Positions 12,614-25,602 are shown, counted from the stretch's first letter. The stretch: DNA of 64,000 bases from Metallyticus violacea (GCA_030762175.1 CM060846.1:303586512-303650511); one strand, 5' to 3'. Program-made: numbers and translations. The notes: generated from the sequence alone by a model not told the origin.

Positions 12614-12880
12614 CGGCGCTGTTGGTCGAGGTCGTTAAGGTGAGTGAGCGGTAAGTCCGGGGTTCGAATTCACCATGACATCCTGACTGATATTTTTTCC
12701 AAGTTTTCCTCGGTCCTCTAAAATCACAAATGCCGAAGAGGTACCCTAAACATACGCCTGAATCGCTTCCTTCCTTAAAAAAATTCGTTCCCAATTTATC
12801 ATTTCATGTCAAGTATCATTAGTGTCCACCACCTAGGATGCCTCAGCAGTAAAAACGGGCGTTGGACACTGTTAAAAAGA
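12614..12880 (+). mobile_element. SINE family A, copy 3
   Basis: Nearly full length. The head has TGGTCGAGGTCGTTAAGG, followed by B box GGTTCGAATTC. The body includes TTTTTTCCAAGTTTTCCTC, and the tail has TAAAAACGGGCGTTGGACAC followed by GTTAAAAAG. It is more diverged than the copies at 31.8 and 58.5 kb. No clear target duplication was found. Confidence 0.9.
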
Positions 12881-15800
12881 AACTCCCGGAATTGTAATTG
12901 TAAACAAATTACATTTCAAATGAAGGTAAATAATTGCTGGTTGTGCTGACATTACGGGAGAGTACATACATATAAGGCGTGCACTCATAAGTTTTCAAAT
13001 ATTCATTCGTAACTTGGTTATGCGGCGCGAATCGTCTGATTCGATAAATCAGTTGGGAGAGCTCCCAATTGTATTGTTCCGAAAGTTATGCATAGAGTAG
13101 CACAAATTTGCCATGGATCATTCTTGGCAATAATCCATCTAGTTTGCCAATTGGGCTAATGGCGAGATTTTGGACAGCAGGCCCCCATTCGGCTCAGTAG
13201 TTCATCTATTGTGATCATCTTTCTGATGTTCGCTAAGATCCCTTATCCCAAAGTTTAGGGGCACCAACAGTTGCTCAATAATGAGTATCTGATAACTATA
13301 TGTGTAAATGAGCTTATATTACTTTAGAGGTAAACCTCTAACTTTGCCTATCGCTCTTTCATATTTGAATCGGGCGTTGTTTCAGCTTCGTGATGTTATT
13401 AAGCTACACGGTGTCCTAGAATTGCCATACGTTTTTTCAAGCTATACTCTCATGTACTTTAAGGTTACGTATTTCATATTGGTTACATCTTGCTGAGGTT
13501 TTAGGAATGGACAAAATGAAACATTATGTAAATTTCTTTCCTTTAATTTTCTTAGTAATATTTTCATTAACAAATAAATTACAAAACTAATTTGGAATCG
13601 AAGCGTATATAATATTACATGTTCTTTTCTTTTCTACTAATGTAAAATGTTGTTTGCTTGTTTGTTTTTTTAATGTGTTAGTGATTCTGAACTGCTAGAG
13701 TTAATCTCAGTGATAGTGAAAAAAAAGGAGCAATTTTCAAAGAAGTGTCTGTAGCACGTTTTCGGTTGTAAATCAGCTACTGCGTTTATCAACGCTTACG
13801 GCGTAATTTGGATTGCACATTTCCGGCGACTCTACGACACCGTGTATATGGATGTAGCAATATCCAAATCTCCTTTTATAATTTGTAGCTTTTCTTGCTG
13901 GATGGAAACAAATAGCGAAAAGGCATATAATGGTAAAACATTTTCGCTTTAGCTGCATGATGTAAGCCGTAAATGCCAACTTTGGATATACATAACTTTT
14001 TCAAACAAACTTACCTCTGACTTTAAGTGCATTACACATAAATGTGTATATGATAGCCGTGCTAGAAGAAAGATTTCCGTAAGCTATCCTGGGGAAATGG
14101 TATCTCATTGTGCTTTTATGAAGCGCCAGCAATGGATAGTCAAGTTCAAAAGTTTTACTTAATGATTTTTTTCCTATCAAGGTCCATTCTATGACTTTTT
14201 TTTTCCAACTAACAAGCTATGGTAGTTAAAACGATTCTTGTAATCCTAAGTAATGTTAACACGTCTATTAATCTAACTACAACAATTTAAATAGCCTAAT
14301 TGCACCCGATGCCACCCTGATATTCGTTAATTGTCGCAAAATCAAATATTTTTTACATTTTATGAATTGAGAATGAGATATTAGAAACCGTTGGTGCAAA
14401 GAAACCTGAGTTTTGCCGTCCTAATTAAAGACGTGATCAAAAGCTGTGATTTTTGCTGAATTTTTTGCTCATTGTGGATAAATATTACAGAGTACACGAT
14501 AATTTGGTCGTAACTACTGCGGACGTAAAACTTTAAAAAGAGAAGAGTAGTTATAATTTGAAGCGCTCAATTGTAGCAAAATGAGTTTGTTTCATGCCAT
14601 GATTGGGGTTGGGGAAGAGAGTGATCAGTATTATCAGAACAAATTCATATTCATATGGTTAATTTTTTGGCATCCTACAATATGAGCTTGCGATTTTCCA
14701 CACTAGCTAAAATATTAGAAACAAGGACCTTTTTTTTTTCTTTTGATTAAAATTATGGTTAAGTTTGCGTTTGGTGCATGCATTAAATAATCTTCCAGAG
14801 CTATATTTCTTATTGAACCAAAAAAATTAATTATTATGGATTCATTAATATTAATAGTTTCAGTTTGTATCATAATGTACTTGATCCTTTGTAATATCAT
14901 CGACTGCAGAGATAAGTTCTAAGGCCCATTCATCAGATTCACTACACTTTGACAGGGACACGGCGACGGACTCAATTTGGTCATCATTATCCTTTTGGTT
15001 ACTTATTACTAGAGAAGGACCTTCAGAACATTAGCATAAACTGGCGCGAGTTTAGGGTGCAGGACATCAGGAGAAGAGGTTTAGTAGAGGTTGTGGCTGC
15101 ATGTCAGGAACCTACTGTTGTTTACATCGAAACGCTACGAAGAGATACACTTTATGGTTAATAGTAAGTCAACTTCGTGTCCATGATAAAAGAATTTTCA
15201 TCACTACTCAATACTCTGCACAACGAGAATGGTCACCATCCCGTGATCTACTTTTTCAATAAAAATTATTTTGCTCGTTTGCGCTTGTGGCATTGCACGG
15301 CACATCCTTTGAGAATTGCCAGTTTATATCATAACAGTGCTAGATATCCACGGTTTGTTATCGAGTACATCAAGGTGTGAAATAAGGGCAGTGACAAATG
15401 AATTATTTAGTAAGCATGAGATTCATTTTAAGGTTCCCTTAAGCTACATCATGCGCCTCAGCAGTAAGAGGTGCGAGAAAAATATGTACACTGAATTATG
15501 AGCTTAACATGAAGTATTTTGAAAGTAGGAACGAGCTTCAATATTTAGTTACAGACACCAATACGGATCAGCGTATATTACAGTGTACGTGTGTTCATAA
15601 CCAGTGTCATTGGAGGAGGCACAGCTATAAGCGGGCTCAACTTCAGTCTATTCACACACTGTCACTCTTCGCGGAAGCGATACACAGTTTTGACAATTAC
15701 AGTAGGTAAATTTAATGATGTACTTGAACTTCAACATTAAATTTATATCCCAATGAAGTGAAGATAGAATAAATTGTTTGTTTTATGTAAGTTATAGTGT

Positions 15801-17560
15801 TTTCAGTTCTCTTGACCATACACACACACAAATGTTTAGCTTTGGAGATGACGTCTGCAGCACCACAATGAAAATGTCGAAGACAATTTGTTCCCATTAT
15901 TGAAGTGTCTATTATTCGATCCCTTTTTTATTCGTAACTCCTTTTTGCCTATTTTTCTCACCTGCATATATTTCTGGTTTCCTGTCATACTCTGTATGGA
16001 AACGGTAATTTGGATTTACCTCAGGAATGAAAGAATAAACATCTATTCTGGAGGATAAATATTAAATTTCCACTAAGACAGGGAAATCTCCCAATCCATT
16101 CTGAAAAATCGTATTTCCCCTACTCGCTTGGCCGCAATAATGGTTGTTATAAAATACATTTCAATAGCCATTATGTCTACTCCTGCAGTTAAATGCTTGC
16201 TTGTCGACTTACGGGCGTACATGCAATCCCGCCAGGAACAAATAGTAAGTGAGGTATTTTCCAGGGCTGTTCCTTATTCTGGCGAAAAATAAAGAAGTCA
16301 TGTATCTTCAGATGCCGAAAGGCACTTGGCTTTCAGAAGAAACAACAAGAATATGTGTAAACCAGTGGTGTTTGCAGGTTTGTCATTTGCAATTATAGTT
16401 ATATTAAAATAAATTAATTAGTTAACATATTTAGATTTTCAATGCCTATGTACTATAATTTACATGGAAGTAGCGCGGGTTTGGATTGATATGTAGCTTG
16501 GAAGCTCTGAAAATTAAATTCCTTGGACCAGTTGCAGACTAAACATTAAAAATTCATAAATAATTTCTTAATAAAAGAATTTTAAACAATTTTAAGGTCA
16601 TTGTTGTACAGTTATGTAATAAGCAAGTTATAAACTTAATGGCAGAATTCACTGTGAAGCTATTCGCGTATTCAACAACAGAACACATTTCATTGCAGTC
16701 TAGATAATATTTGCTCTTAATAGAGAACATACATTACATGGATTCGTTTATTGCTTTTTGTTCAACTCATATTATATTCAAAATAATGTGCACAATATTC
16801 GTCACGCTAGGTACCTACTTCGGGTATTTTTATCCAGTGAATAAATTGCACTTAAGCATTAATAAGAGCTTGCGCCAATAGAGACAATGCAAAACTTAAG
16901 GGAAGGATTATTATAGCTTGGATATTTACGTATACATGGGCGTTTCTCTTCAGAATCTACTATTCCTATAAATTTAACTGTTACGCTTCTGAATAGAAAT
17001 AGTGTAGTGATTAATAAATAACTTTTTTTCCCCTTTGTTGATACTTTTCTTCACCGTAAGAACATATACGTACAAAATATTTCCTTATGTCTAAAAAGTG
17101 CTTATAAGGTTAGTACCAGTGCGCATCCTGGTGATTATCACTAAGTAGTTTTGTCTACAGCGAACTATTTAGATGCTGTAAAGCATTAGAATGGCGTTTA
17201 TTTTGTTAATGTGTAAAGGTTTACATGATTAGCGGAATAGTGGTTGTACTTGCCTTAGCTGTGTTGGCCACAAGATTTATGTCCGACAGCTGAAATCGAG
17301 CCCAGGTAGAAGGTGAGTTATCTGATCAGTAGGCTTTGAATTTAGCCCCCCCCCCCCAGTGTCCGAAAGTTTAGTTCACACGGAGTATAGAATACGAAAT
17401 AATGACGAAGGGTACCTGTTGTAAATGTTTATATGGACTGCCTATACTACGTGGATTTTGACCCTGCCACGAGTAATATGACAGCCTCGAGATTGGAGAC
17501 AAACGCCGAAGTTTACCCCCTGCACATAACATGTGTTCCGGGCATTCAGTAAAATGAATG
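12881..17560. other. 4.7 kb of unrecognised AT-rich sequence
   Basis: No domain, RNA gene or repeat family recognised. Frames of 60-70 residues at 14949-15161, 15177-15380 and 15509-15709 lie close together on the plus strand, but none resembles a known protein and no splice pattern is convincing. A run of ten C occurs at 17347. Confidence 0.4.
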
Positions 17561-17855
17561 TTTTTTATTTGGTTTATTTACGGACGCTCTTTAACATCTC
17601 AGGTCATCAGCGTCCCATTCAATTCAGGGCGTGAAACGGCCAATCAATTTCGCTCAGAGGCCTCTTTTTTCAGGCTTGAGGTTCTTTTACATGCCGTAAA
17701 TCTAAGACACGGGACCCACGGCTTTACTTCCCTTCCGAAGGAAGCTATATTTGGGATTTTACTCCCGAAAAAATCCATCGGTCCTGGCCGGGATTGAACT
17801 GGCGATCTTGGGTCTACGAGGCAAGTATGGTTACCACTAGACCACCAGGACCGAC
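17561..17855 (-). mobile_element. SINE family B, copy 3
   Basis: Full-length copy on the minus strand, running from a GTCGGTCCTGGTGGTCTAGT head to an A-rich tail. Its 3' end keeps a perfect 7-bp stem at 17582-17615 (GGACGCT pairing with AGCGTCC) around the loop GATGACCTGAGATG. This is the best-preserved example in the window of the hairpin shared with the I-like LINE. The 101-residue minus-strand frame here is not a gene. Confidence 0.93.
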
Positions 17856-18619
17856 TAAATTGCATTGCACATATATTAATTTGCTTATTGAAGGAAATTA
17901 CCCCGTAATAGCTATAATTTTTATACCAAGATAAATAATATGCCCCCACTTGTTAATCGTTCTTCTTTCTCTCTTCTTGTCCTCTATTTTTACATGTAAT
18001 TTGTGCTTACAGGAGCTTTCATGTCTAAGAACTTATTTATGTTTTATATTTTGAATAATTTAGGAGACAAATTGATAGGATAGGCGAGATCGTATAACTT
18101 TTATAAAGCGTATTTTTAGCTAATTTCCTGTATCATATGTTCGTAGTTGAACGTTCTTTTATAGAAGAAAGTATTTGTTTCTTTATTTACTTTTTGTTTT
18201 AAGAAAGGGACTTCCCAGCAGGTTATCGATCCTAGCCCAGCATACTGGTGGTTGGGTGGAGGAGACAAGCGTCTTCCTAGTGACGCCACTCTTCTCATTT
18301 GATATTTCACTCGCTCCATCTCTAGTCTACTTGTCACTTTTCTCAATCTTCTTTAATGCCTTATTCGTTCACCGCATAGAGTAAATGCATGTTTCACTCA
18401 CAAGTTTATTTTTCATAGCGTCACATGCGCATAGCGTGGGCTTGTCAATTGATTTCTCACTCGAAAAGGGAAAATTTGGGTTAACTGTACAGATAGAACA
18501 ACGTCTGCCCATTTGCATAATCATTAATTAATTAAATTCTCGTGCCGAAGTGCTGCGGCCCACAGTAAGGATTTCAAGATCTTTCTTCTTTGATAACCCG
18601 ATATTTTCTGGCATATTTT
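17856..18619. other. Unrecognised sequence
   Basis: No supported gene or repeat. Confidence 0.4.
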
Positions 18620-19060
18620 TTACTTTAGTTGGTCCCAGAGATTAGCTGTAATAGTTCATTCGTAAGATTGTCGATTGCAAAGATGCCTTTAGCAACCAGA
18701 GAAGTGATGTGATGATTTCTCCAGCCGGCTTTATACATTTGAAGTGGAGAATCCAGATGCTTCAATGGTTTTGTTTCAGATATGCAGTAATGCACCCAGG
18801 TTTGATCACCGATCACAAATCGATTGGTAACACGATTATATCTAGCAATCTTTGCCAAGAGATTTAAATTTTCACTTTAATTGGGTATTAGCAACCGCGA
18901 CATCCATCTTGCACATATTTTTTTCATACATAATTCCTCCGTAAAAATTGAAATACATAAATCTTCAACAATTTCTGCAATTTAGTAATCGATTCTTAGT
19001 ACCGTTTCGTGCACTTTTTCGATAATTTCCGGTACGGTGGCAGATTTTGCCCGCCTGCAC
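18620..19060 (-). pseudogene. Mariner transposase relic
   Basis: Reading leftwards from about 19058 in one frame, the translation follows a mariner transposase. It has AKSATVPEIIEKVHETVL (second HTH region), then EELCMKKICARWMSRLL (the linker with a WVPR-type motif), then NRFVIGDQTWVHYCISETK (first catalytic aspartate, GDETW in the family), then GIFAIDNL (second catalytic aspartate region, normally IDYL). Two in-frame stops occur, before IAEIVEDL and before SENLN. The spacing between the first and second aspartates is much shorter than normal, so the catalytic core is internally deleted. The third aspartate and both terminal repeats were not found. It resembles irritans-type mariners, but subfamily is inference. 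Confidence 0.8.
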
Positions 19061-20908
19061 CGCAACATTTACCAGTCCATTGCCAAACAAAGCACATTCG
19101 CACAGCTGTTTCTGCGAAACGTGCCTCATTTTTGATTCGGTAATTGGTTAGAACTAGTGTTGCAATCTGTACGTCATTCCCAGAACTCTTTAGTTATTAT
19201 GCTTTGGCGCCTTTCGTTTGACAGTTTAGAAACGTATGACCCTTAGCTGCGAATAAATACGTGTATTACAAATGCGTCAATAATTTACGAAACGAATATA
19301 AAACCAATATTGTATAAGAAAGAGTAAAGTAACATTTCATCAAAAAGGCAAAGCTGATAAAAGTTTGTAAATGTTTGAAAAACTAGCCTAGCTGCTAGGT
19401 ATATATTACATTCCGTAATGTTTAGCTAAACTCGTGTACTGTAAAGCATTTTGCAATAACTGAATTTTAAAATAATGTTATTCGTAATTTAACCTGTTTT
19501 GCCCTTTGTGGGAAATCCATTATTAGCTTTACTACTTGGCGGATATGTCCTAAAATATCTTGCCCTTCTTGTTTTCTCTAGAACTGAAGCTCTGTTTCGT
19601 TTTATTGTCAAAATGTTCTGTTTCCTTTCTTGAAAGAGCAGTGTAAACACGCTAGCATTAGCTCTTTCCTGTCGTGTTACGATGGAAGCACACATTCTGT
19701 GAGGTAAACATTTATTCCTACTTGGTGTTGCTCACGTCACGAAGCCTGTGTCAGTTGTAGCGATGATGCTAGAAGAACTAACATTATCGCTGGTCAATGC
19801 AGAAATGGGTAGTTTTTGTTATTAATAATTTGAAGGATGTTATTGGAAGAAAACCAAGTGTTTCACAAAAAGACTCAATTGAAGCAGTTTTGCAGTTTAT
19901 CTAAATCGCGGGCTAATCTCATTGCGTGTCACGTAGAATTTTCTACTGAATATTTTCTTTTAAAATATACTTTTATAAAATAAGAATTATTAGGCATGTT
20001 ACAGATCGGGCATTTAATATCGAAATGTATTTTTATATTCCATTAATTCAAGTAATTCATGAAAATTACCTCTGGAATCTCTTCTGGAAGTTGCGACAGT
20101 AAAACTGTAAGATAAGTTTCTGTACTTGTAGGGCATTAAGTGAAGGTAGTATATTCTTTTCCTTCTAATTCCGCCGATATGTTTGTTATGTGTAATTTCA
20201 AGGCATTTCCTATACTTCTATATGGACACCATACAGAAATTTGGGCATAAAGTGTGTTCCTAATTTAAAACAAATCATCCCATATCTCATATCTAAACCT
20301 ATATCAAAAAGTGTTCTTAATCTACCTTAGTTAAAGTGTAAAAGCAATAACGCTATCGGTAGTCACATATTCAGATTTTGCTTAGGTGCAAAAGGGAAGA
20401 TGAAAAGTAAATTATTTAAAATCACTAAATAGTTTCTCTTAGGAGTCTGAGCATATGACATAGAATTCCAGTCATTGCAAAATAAAAGATTGGTAAGAGG
20501 TATTTGTATACCATGAGAATATTTCCCTCATTGAGTACATTATACAGGTTCGGGGGTAGAACACAGTTTCTTCCCTTCCAGCTAGTTCTATATATTGTCT
20601 GTTTTAGTACACAAGACATTTAGCTAAGTCTTTCTTGCTGTGAAAAAATTAATCAGTGCTAAATTATTTCATTCACACTCAAGGATTTTAATAATCATCT
20701 TTAAAATGGCATTAAAAATAGTTAAAAGCCTTTATATTTCATTAAAATTATTTAACAAAGTATAATTTGAAGAGGTGTGTTTAATATATATATAAAGAAG
20801 TTCAGTTACATAATTTGTTATATATTAAAGTCATAAGTAATTCCAAGTCCTTTCCAGTTAAACACACTGGTGGTTTTACATTTGAGTTCTTTAAATTACG
20901 TTTGTGTT

Positions 20909-20955
<47 letters not shown>

Positions 20956-21946
20956 TTTTTTTTTCTCCCCTTTCCACGTTTTGGTATCTCTCCCAGAAAC
21001 TAATACAAATCGAAAGATTTGCGCTTATACATTTAGGTTTTTGCGGGCCTCCCGAGCTGCTTCTTACTGCTGCAACAGAAAAAACCGGGAAATAAAGTCG
21101 CGACGCGTAAAGTTATTATTTTTATTTTAGTATTTATATTTCTACTGAAAGCATAAAATGACACTTAATTTTAAACTGGTAATAATAAGCACTAAGCTGT
21201 ATTATTATAGATGCTGAAAACGATCCCCTCAGTGGCAATACGTTACCGGTATCTGCTTAGGAAAGTCTTGTTTTTAATCTAATTGTATTTCCGTAAGAAC
21301 AAGGCGGTTCGGGTCACGTTTCTTTTAATTGAGAGATTCCTGTCTTTCGCAACTTTTTAAAAAATATTTTCTCTACCTGGGATACGATTGCCAAGATAAT
21401 TTCTTTCTAATCGCCGTACTACTTCTCTGAAAAAATCCGTATTCACATCTCTATCTTACATAAAATTCCGTTCATCAAGATTATTGGAAAACAATTAGCA
21501 CACAATTTATATGTAGTGAAAGCACTGAATAATATACGAATGCAGAACCACTCGCTAGAAAAGCCTCTCTCTGATACCTGCACATGCATTATACGGCCTT
21601 GATGACTGGCTACGCAACCGCGCTCTGCTCGCTCTTAACTCAAATATACTTAAGCAGGCTATCACAGCTTGTGTATTATGAGATTTATTACAACTTATAT
21701 TGCTGTTTTGAAGGTGGCATATTTGAAGAAATTATTTTGAAAAACTGTATCAGTTGAACCTAAAAATGTGAACTTGTTTCCTTACTTGCAATTAACGCCT
21801 TGTATTCTTCTGATTGTGAGATTGATATTCTCTGAAAACTTCTAATTCTAGTCTCACCGTTTAACTTTCTCCGGTATCAGGACATACAACTCAGTGCCCG
21901 AGTTAGTCACCTGTCGGGGAGAGAATTATCTCTATACACAAGTGGA
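19061..21946. other. Unrecognised sequence with one GT microsatellite
   Basis: The first 100 bp may continue the mariner relic, but frames are unclear. Nothing else is recognised. Confidence 0.4.
20914..20954. repeat. (GT)n microsatellite
   Basis: About 20 uninterrupted GT units after one GC. The Cys-Val frames across it are artefacts. Confidence 0.97.
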
Positions 21947-21956
21947 GTAGATACGC

Positions 21957-22257
21957 GTTTCGTTCTTTTCGTTTTTACTTAAGGACGCTCTTTAACATCT
22001 CAGGTCATCAGTGTCCCATGCAATTCCGGCGGACGTTAAACGGCCAACAAATTTTGCTCAGAGGCATCTTCTTTCAGGCTTGAGGTTCTTCGTGCCGTAA
22101 ATGTACGACACGGGACCCACAGCTTTTCTTCCCTTTCAAAGGAAGGAATACTTAGATTTATCATTACCGAAAAAATCCATCGATCCTGGCCGGGTTTGAA
22201 CCCGCGACCTTGGGTTTTGTAAGCAAGTATGGTTACCACTACACCACCAGGATCGTC
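21957..22257 (-). mobile_element. SINE family B, copy 4, with target duplication
   Basis: Full-length family B copy in reverse orientation. GTAGATACGC flanks it at 21947-21956 and 22258-22267, a 10-bp target-site duplication. Its A-rich tail (TTTCGTTCTTTTCG on the plus strand) sits between the SINE body and the left duplication. The 3' stem has one mismatch. Confidence 0.93.
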
Positions 22258-22267
22258 GTAGATACGC

Positions 22268-23178
22268 CTGTTGAGGAACTCACTGAATGGATGGTGAGTC
22301 AAATGTTAGGGCCGCCTTGAAGATATTACAAACACAGAAAGACCCAAACATACACATAGAGATGCAACGAAGCTGAATGATGAAATGGCATGTGAATCAG
22401 TGATAGAGAAATATTAACTAATCTGGCATTTGCCTTTTTGAAAATGAACTGAGGAAAATCACGTACTTAGTCAGGTTAGTCGGCCGTAGGATTTGAACCT
22501 AATACACTCGGATACGAGTCTCAAGGAACACCGTCTTTGCTGCTTCTTATCCTCTCAAATTTGCCTAAAGTTAAATAAATATACGTGAAATATAAAACGT
22601 ACTAATAAAAATTTTGTTACCAATAATGAAAAACTCACATAATTAAAAAAAAAAAAGTATTTGCGGAGGAAATGTTTGCTGACATATATTCAATTAACAA
22701 TTTAAGACCTAAGTCTTCGAGTTGTAACAAGTCACCAATTTCAGAATAACGCTCTTAATGAAAATTAGCAAAATAGATGTGATAGGCTTTACTCCACTAG
22801 ATTTATTCAAATTAAGGCAACAGTCTGCTAAATATTTAGAAGTGAATAGTGTTTTGGTAGCCCTTTCGTCTGAGCCACACATCGTTTTAAATTTAAAAGC
22901 TGAGTAATGTTTAGCTTTGGCCACGCACAACCGTAAGGATTGTTAGATTCTACTACAAGCCGGAAGCTTGTAATATTCCCTAGTTGAGAGACCAATTTAG
23001 GGCTAGCACATCCGGGACCCAAGTACAAAATCCCAAAAGGGGAGTGAACTCGACCTCCTACATTACACGGCAGAGTATCAGACGGACATTCCAGCGCTAA
23101 AACCTGAAAAACTGTGGTTATCCTGAAAGTTTATAATAATTCACAGCAGATCGATGAGTTAGCTACGTATATAAATAT
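22268..23178. other. Unrecognised sequence
   Basis: A B-box-like GGTTCAAATCC occurs on the minus strand near 22490, but no matching A box or family copy was found. Confidence 0.35.
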
Positions 23179-23912
23179 AAGTTCCGAACATCCTTGATTG
23201 CCTTTGTAGCTGGAATTGTGGTTATTGTTAGTTGTCTGTTTATTTATGCTACATCGATATAAGCGTGAGGAATGAATTGTATGACACATCGCTCAGGAAA
23301 ACAACGTTGTCATGTCTCTGCAATCTCTTTAGTTTAGGCTAGTAGAGTTGGGCTGTGCAAGAAAGAGTAAATTATTTATTCATATATTCTTTATTTATAT
23401 TAAGGGCATTTTCAAAGTTTCTGCTGAATCTTTGATGCAGGAGAGTAACAATGGCAATGCTGGAGAATTCCCAAATACCTGACACACATTAATAGCCTCG
23501 TCCTATTTTTATCGAATTCCGAGAGTTTGCTGTTATAACTTTCGTCTGAACAGTAACACACTACCACGAGATACCTGGTAATTCTGCAGCGTTGGCGCCG
23601 TTACTTTCGAACAATATCGATTGAGCAGAAACTGTAAATAATTTCCGTTTCTCATGTTATTAACAATATGTGAGGTTGTCTTAATTAATAATTGTTTTGT
23701 TTTATTTTAATTTTTACTTCCACACCAGATCTCTATTAGCATCAAACACGTACTGAAAGAGATTGCAGATAAGTGACAATGTTGTTTTCCTGAGCGAGTG
23801 CTTATACACCTCATTCCTAATGCATATCGTATCAACATAACATAAATATGCAGCTGGATGACAGTGATCTAAGTTCCGGTAATAAAGGCAATCGAAGCTT
23901 GTTCCATACTAA
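23179..23912. repeat. Foldback/MITE-like element with about 155-bp inverted arms
   Basis: The left arm (23179-23331) and right arm (23756-23912) are imperfect reverse complements. Matching blocks appear in the same order on both: GATTGCCTTT, GGAATGA, CGCTCAGGAAAACAAC and CTGCAATCTCTTT. They enclose about 424 bp of AT-rich DNA with no coding capacity. Long inverted arms without a transposase suggest a non-autonomous DNA transposon. A target duplication was not clear. Confidence 0.75.
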
Positions 23913-24764
23913 ATCTCGTTTAGATGAAATCTATCCATAGTTCTAAAAGGATAGTGTATAGGTATTTGTATTTTATCCCAGTTAGAGGCATAGAGGTTAC
24001 ATAAGAAAAAAAATATCCACGTTAATTCTTACTAACAAACAAACTCTGGTACCTACCTATTTTTTTAGTATAAAGCAATAATATTTCCTAATTCGCCATT
24101 TGATGTTAAAGAAAATGAACATAAACAGCTAAATTGCAGCTCTTCCCTCATGTACTCGTAAATTTTGCCGCATATGCTGTGCTATCGTCTCCAAATCCCA
24201 CTTTACTGTTGTTGTTTCTTCTTTTTCACTTCGAATAAAACTATTGTCTCATTTGTACCATGACATTCATTTCCTCTAGCGGCAAGCTTGCGTGAGCTTC
24301 GCACTCAGTTGATGAATTTCTGAGAGGCGTGCAAGCTCATTGTAAAATACGTTTTCCCGCATCCCCTGCTTGTACGAAGCGATGAAGATTTGCCATATTT
24401 GTACTTTTGTTCTTTCAGACTATTTTGCAGCGATGATTCACAATTTTCATTACACAAGCCCATTCAGTAAGATAAACGGAAGAAACACCATCTAAATCTG
24501 TAACTGCACACCGGATACAGCTTTGAATTTTCATGTAAGTTTTTCACAGAAGAATGTATAACAACAGCACACTACTTATGCTTTTCTTCCATACTGCTGA
24601 TTTCTTAATGTAATTCAGCAAACATACAACAGGTATGGTAATAAAAGTTTCTGGGGTATGTACAACTTAACATAAAAGCAAGTATTTACTTTTTAAATGT
24701 GTTTTTTCTGGAACATTGTTATTTTTCTCTCAGAATATTAATACGCTCGTATTTTCTTTTAATT
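23913..24764. other. Unrecognised sequence
   Basis: No supported feature. Confidence 0.4.
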
Positions 24765-25030
24765 GTGTTTAACGCCCGTTTTTACTGCTGAGGCACCACA
24801 GACGGTGGACACTGATGATACATGAAATAAAAGGTTATAGTGGGAAAGGAGTTTTTAAGGAAGGAAACGTACCAGGCCTAAGTATGAGGTATTTACCCGG
24901 CATTTGTCATTTATGGGAACTGCGGAAAATCTGGAAAAAAAAAATCAGTCAGGGGTGGCGGTCCTGGCGGGCTTTGAACCGCAGACCCCCGCTCACGAGT
25001 CCGCGCCTTAACGATCTCGGCAACCCTTGG
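24765..25030 (-). mobile_element. SINE family A, copy 4
   Basis: Full-length reverse copy. The plus strand opens with GTGTTTAACGCCCGTTTTTA (reverse complement of the tail) and ends in the tRNA-like head. The B box is mutated (GGTTCAAAGCC). An A10 run replaces the usual AAAAAACC spacer. Confidence 0.9.
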
Positions 25031-25306
25031 AAGTATATGTTTGTGTGCCTAAACAACACATGAATAGACTGTTCTTTAACCAAACTTAGTGGGCAGCACA
25101 CCGCAATACGTAGTCAATTAGTTATGCCATTTCGCCATCAGTGTTTCCCTGTACTTCTGTTTTTAGCAGTAATAATTAGAGATGAAACAATTCCTTCGTT
25201 AACAAGATATCAGCATATGGCTGACGTGATCATTGCACATGACGGCAGAGGCAGGGGGTCAGAACCGGATTCCGTACATTCTGGTCACAGCAACAATGCC
25301 GAAAGT

Positions 25307-25341
25307 GAATGAATGAATGAATGAATGAATGAATGAATGAG
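25307..25341. repeat. (GAAT)n microsatellite
   Basis: About eight pure tetranucleotide units. Confidence 0.95.
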
Positions 25342-25493
25342 TGTATTTATTCGAATTAACACATATACTAATAACTCTGCAACCTTTGCACGAGTCCATC
25401 TTTCATAATAAACAAAAAATACTTATAATAAAAGTATAAAATAAATATAAAATAAATAAGTTAATAAGCCATATCTCTATTGCTTAACGCGGT

Positions 25494-25535
<42 letters not shown>
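25494..25535. repeat. (ATA)n microsatellite
   Basis: About 14 pure trinucleotide units. Confidence 0.95.
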
Positions 25536-25590
25536 CTCAGTATTAGCTTAATATATACATCCGGAACATAGAACTCCTTCCCACTTGTCA

Positions 25591-25602
25591 TTGGAATAGG
25601 CA
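25591..25602. repeat. Target-site duplication, 3' side of LINE copy 1
   Basis: TTGGAATAGGCA, repeated at 31221-31232 beyond the 5' end of the element. Confidence 0.93.

Larger units (their letters stand above)
25031..25590. other. Spacer with two microsatellites
   Basis: Holds the GAAT and ATA repeats listed separately and otherwise unrecognised AT-rich DNA next to the LINE insertion site. Confidence 0.4.

Noticed and set aside
15509..15709. Cluster of short plus-strand frames at 14.9-15.7 kb as possible exons of a host gene
   Set aside because: No family resemblance, no consistent reading frame across candidate introns and no conserved motif. Unspliced chance frames of this size are common here.
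22478..22520. Lone B-box-like GGTTCAAATCC on the minus strand
   Set aside because: No A box at suitable distance and no similarity to SINE families A-C.
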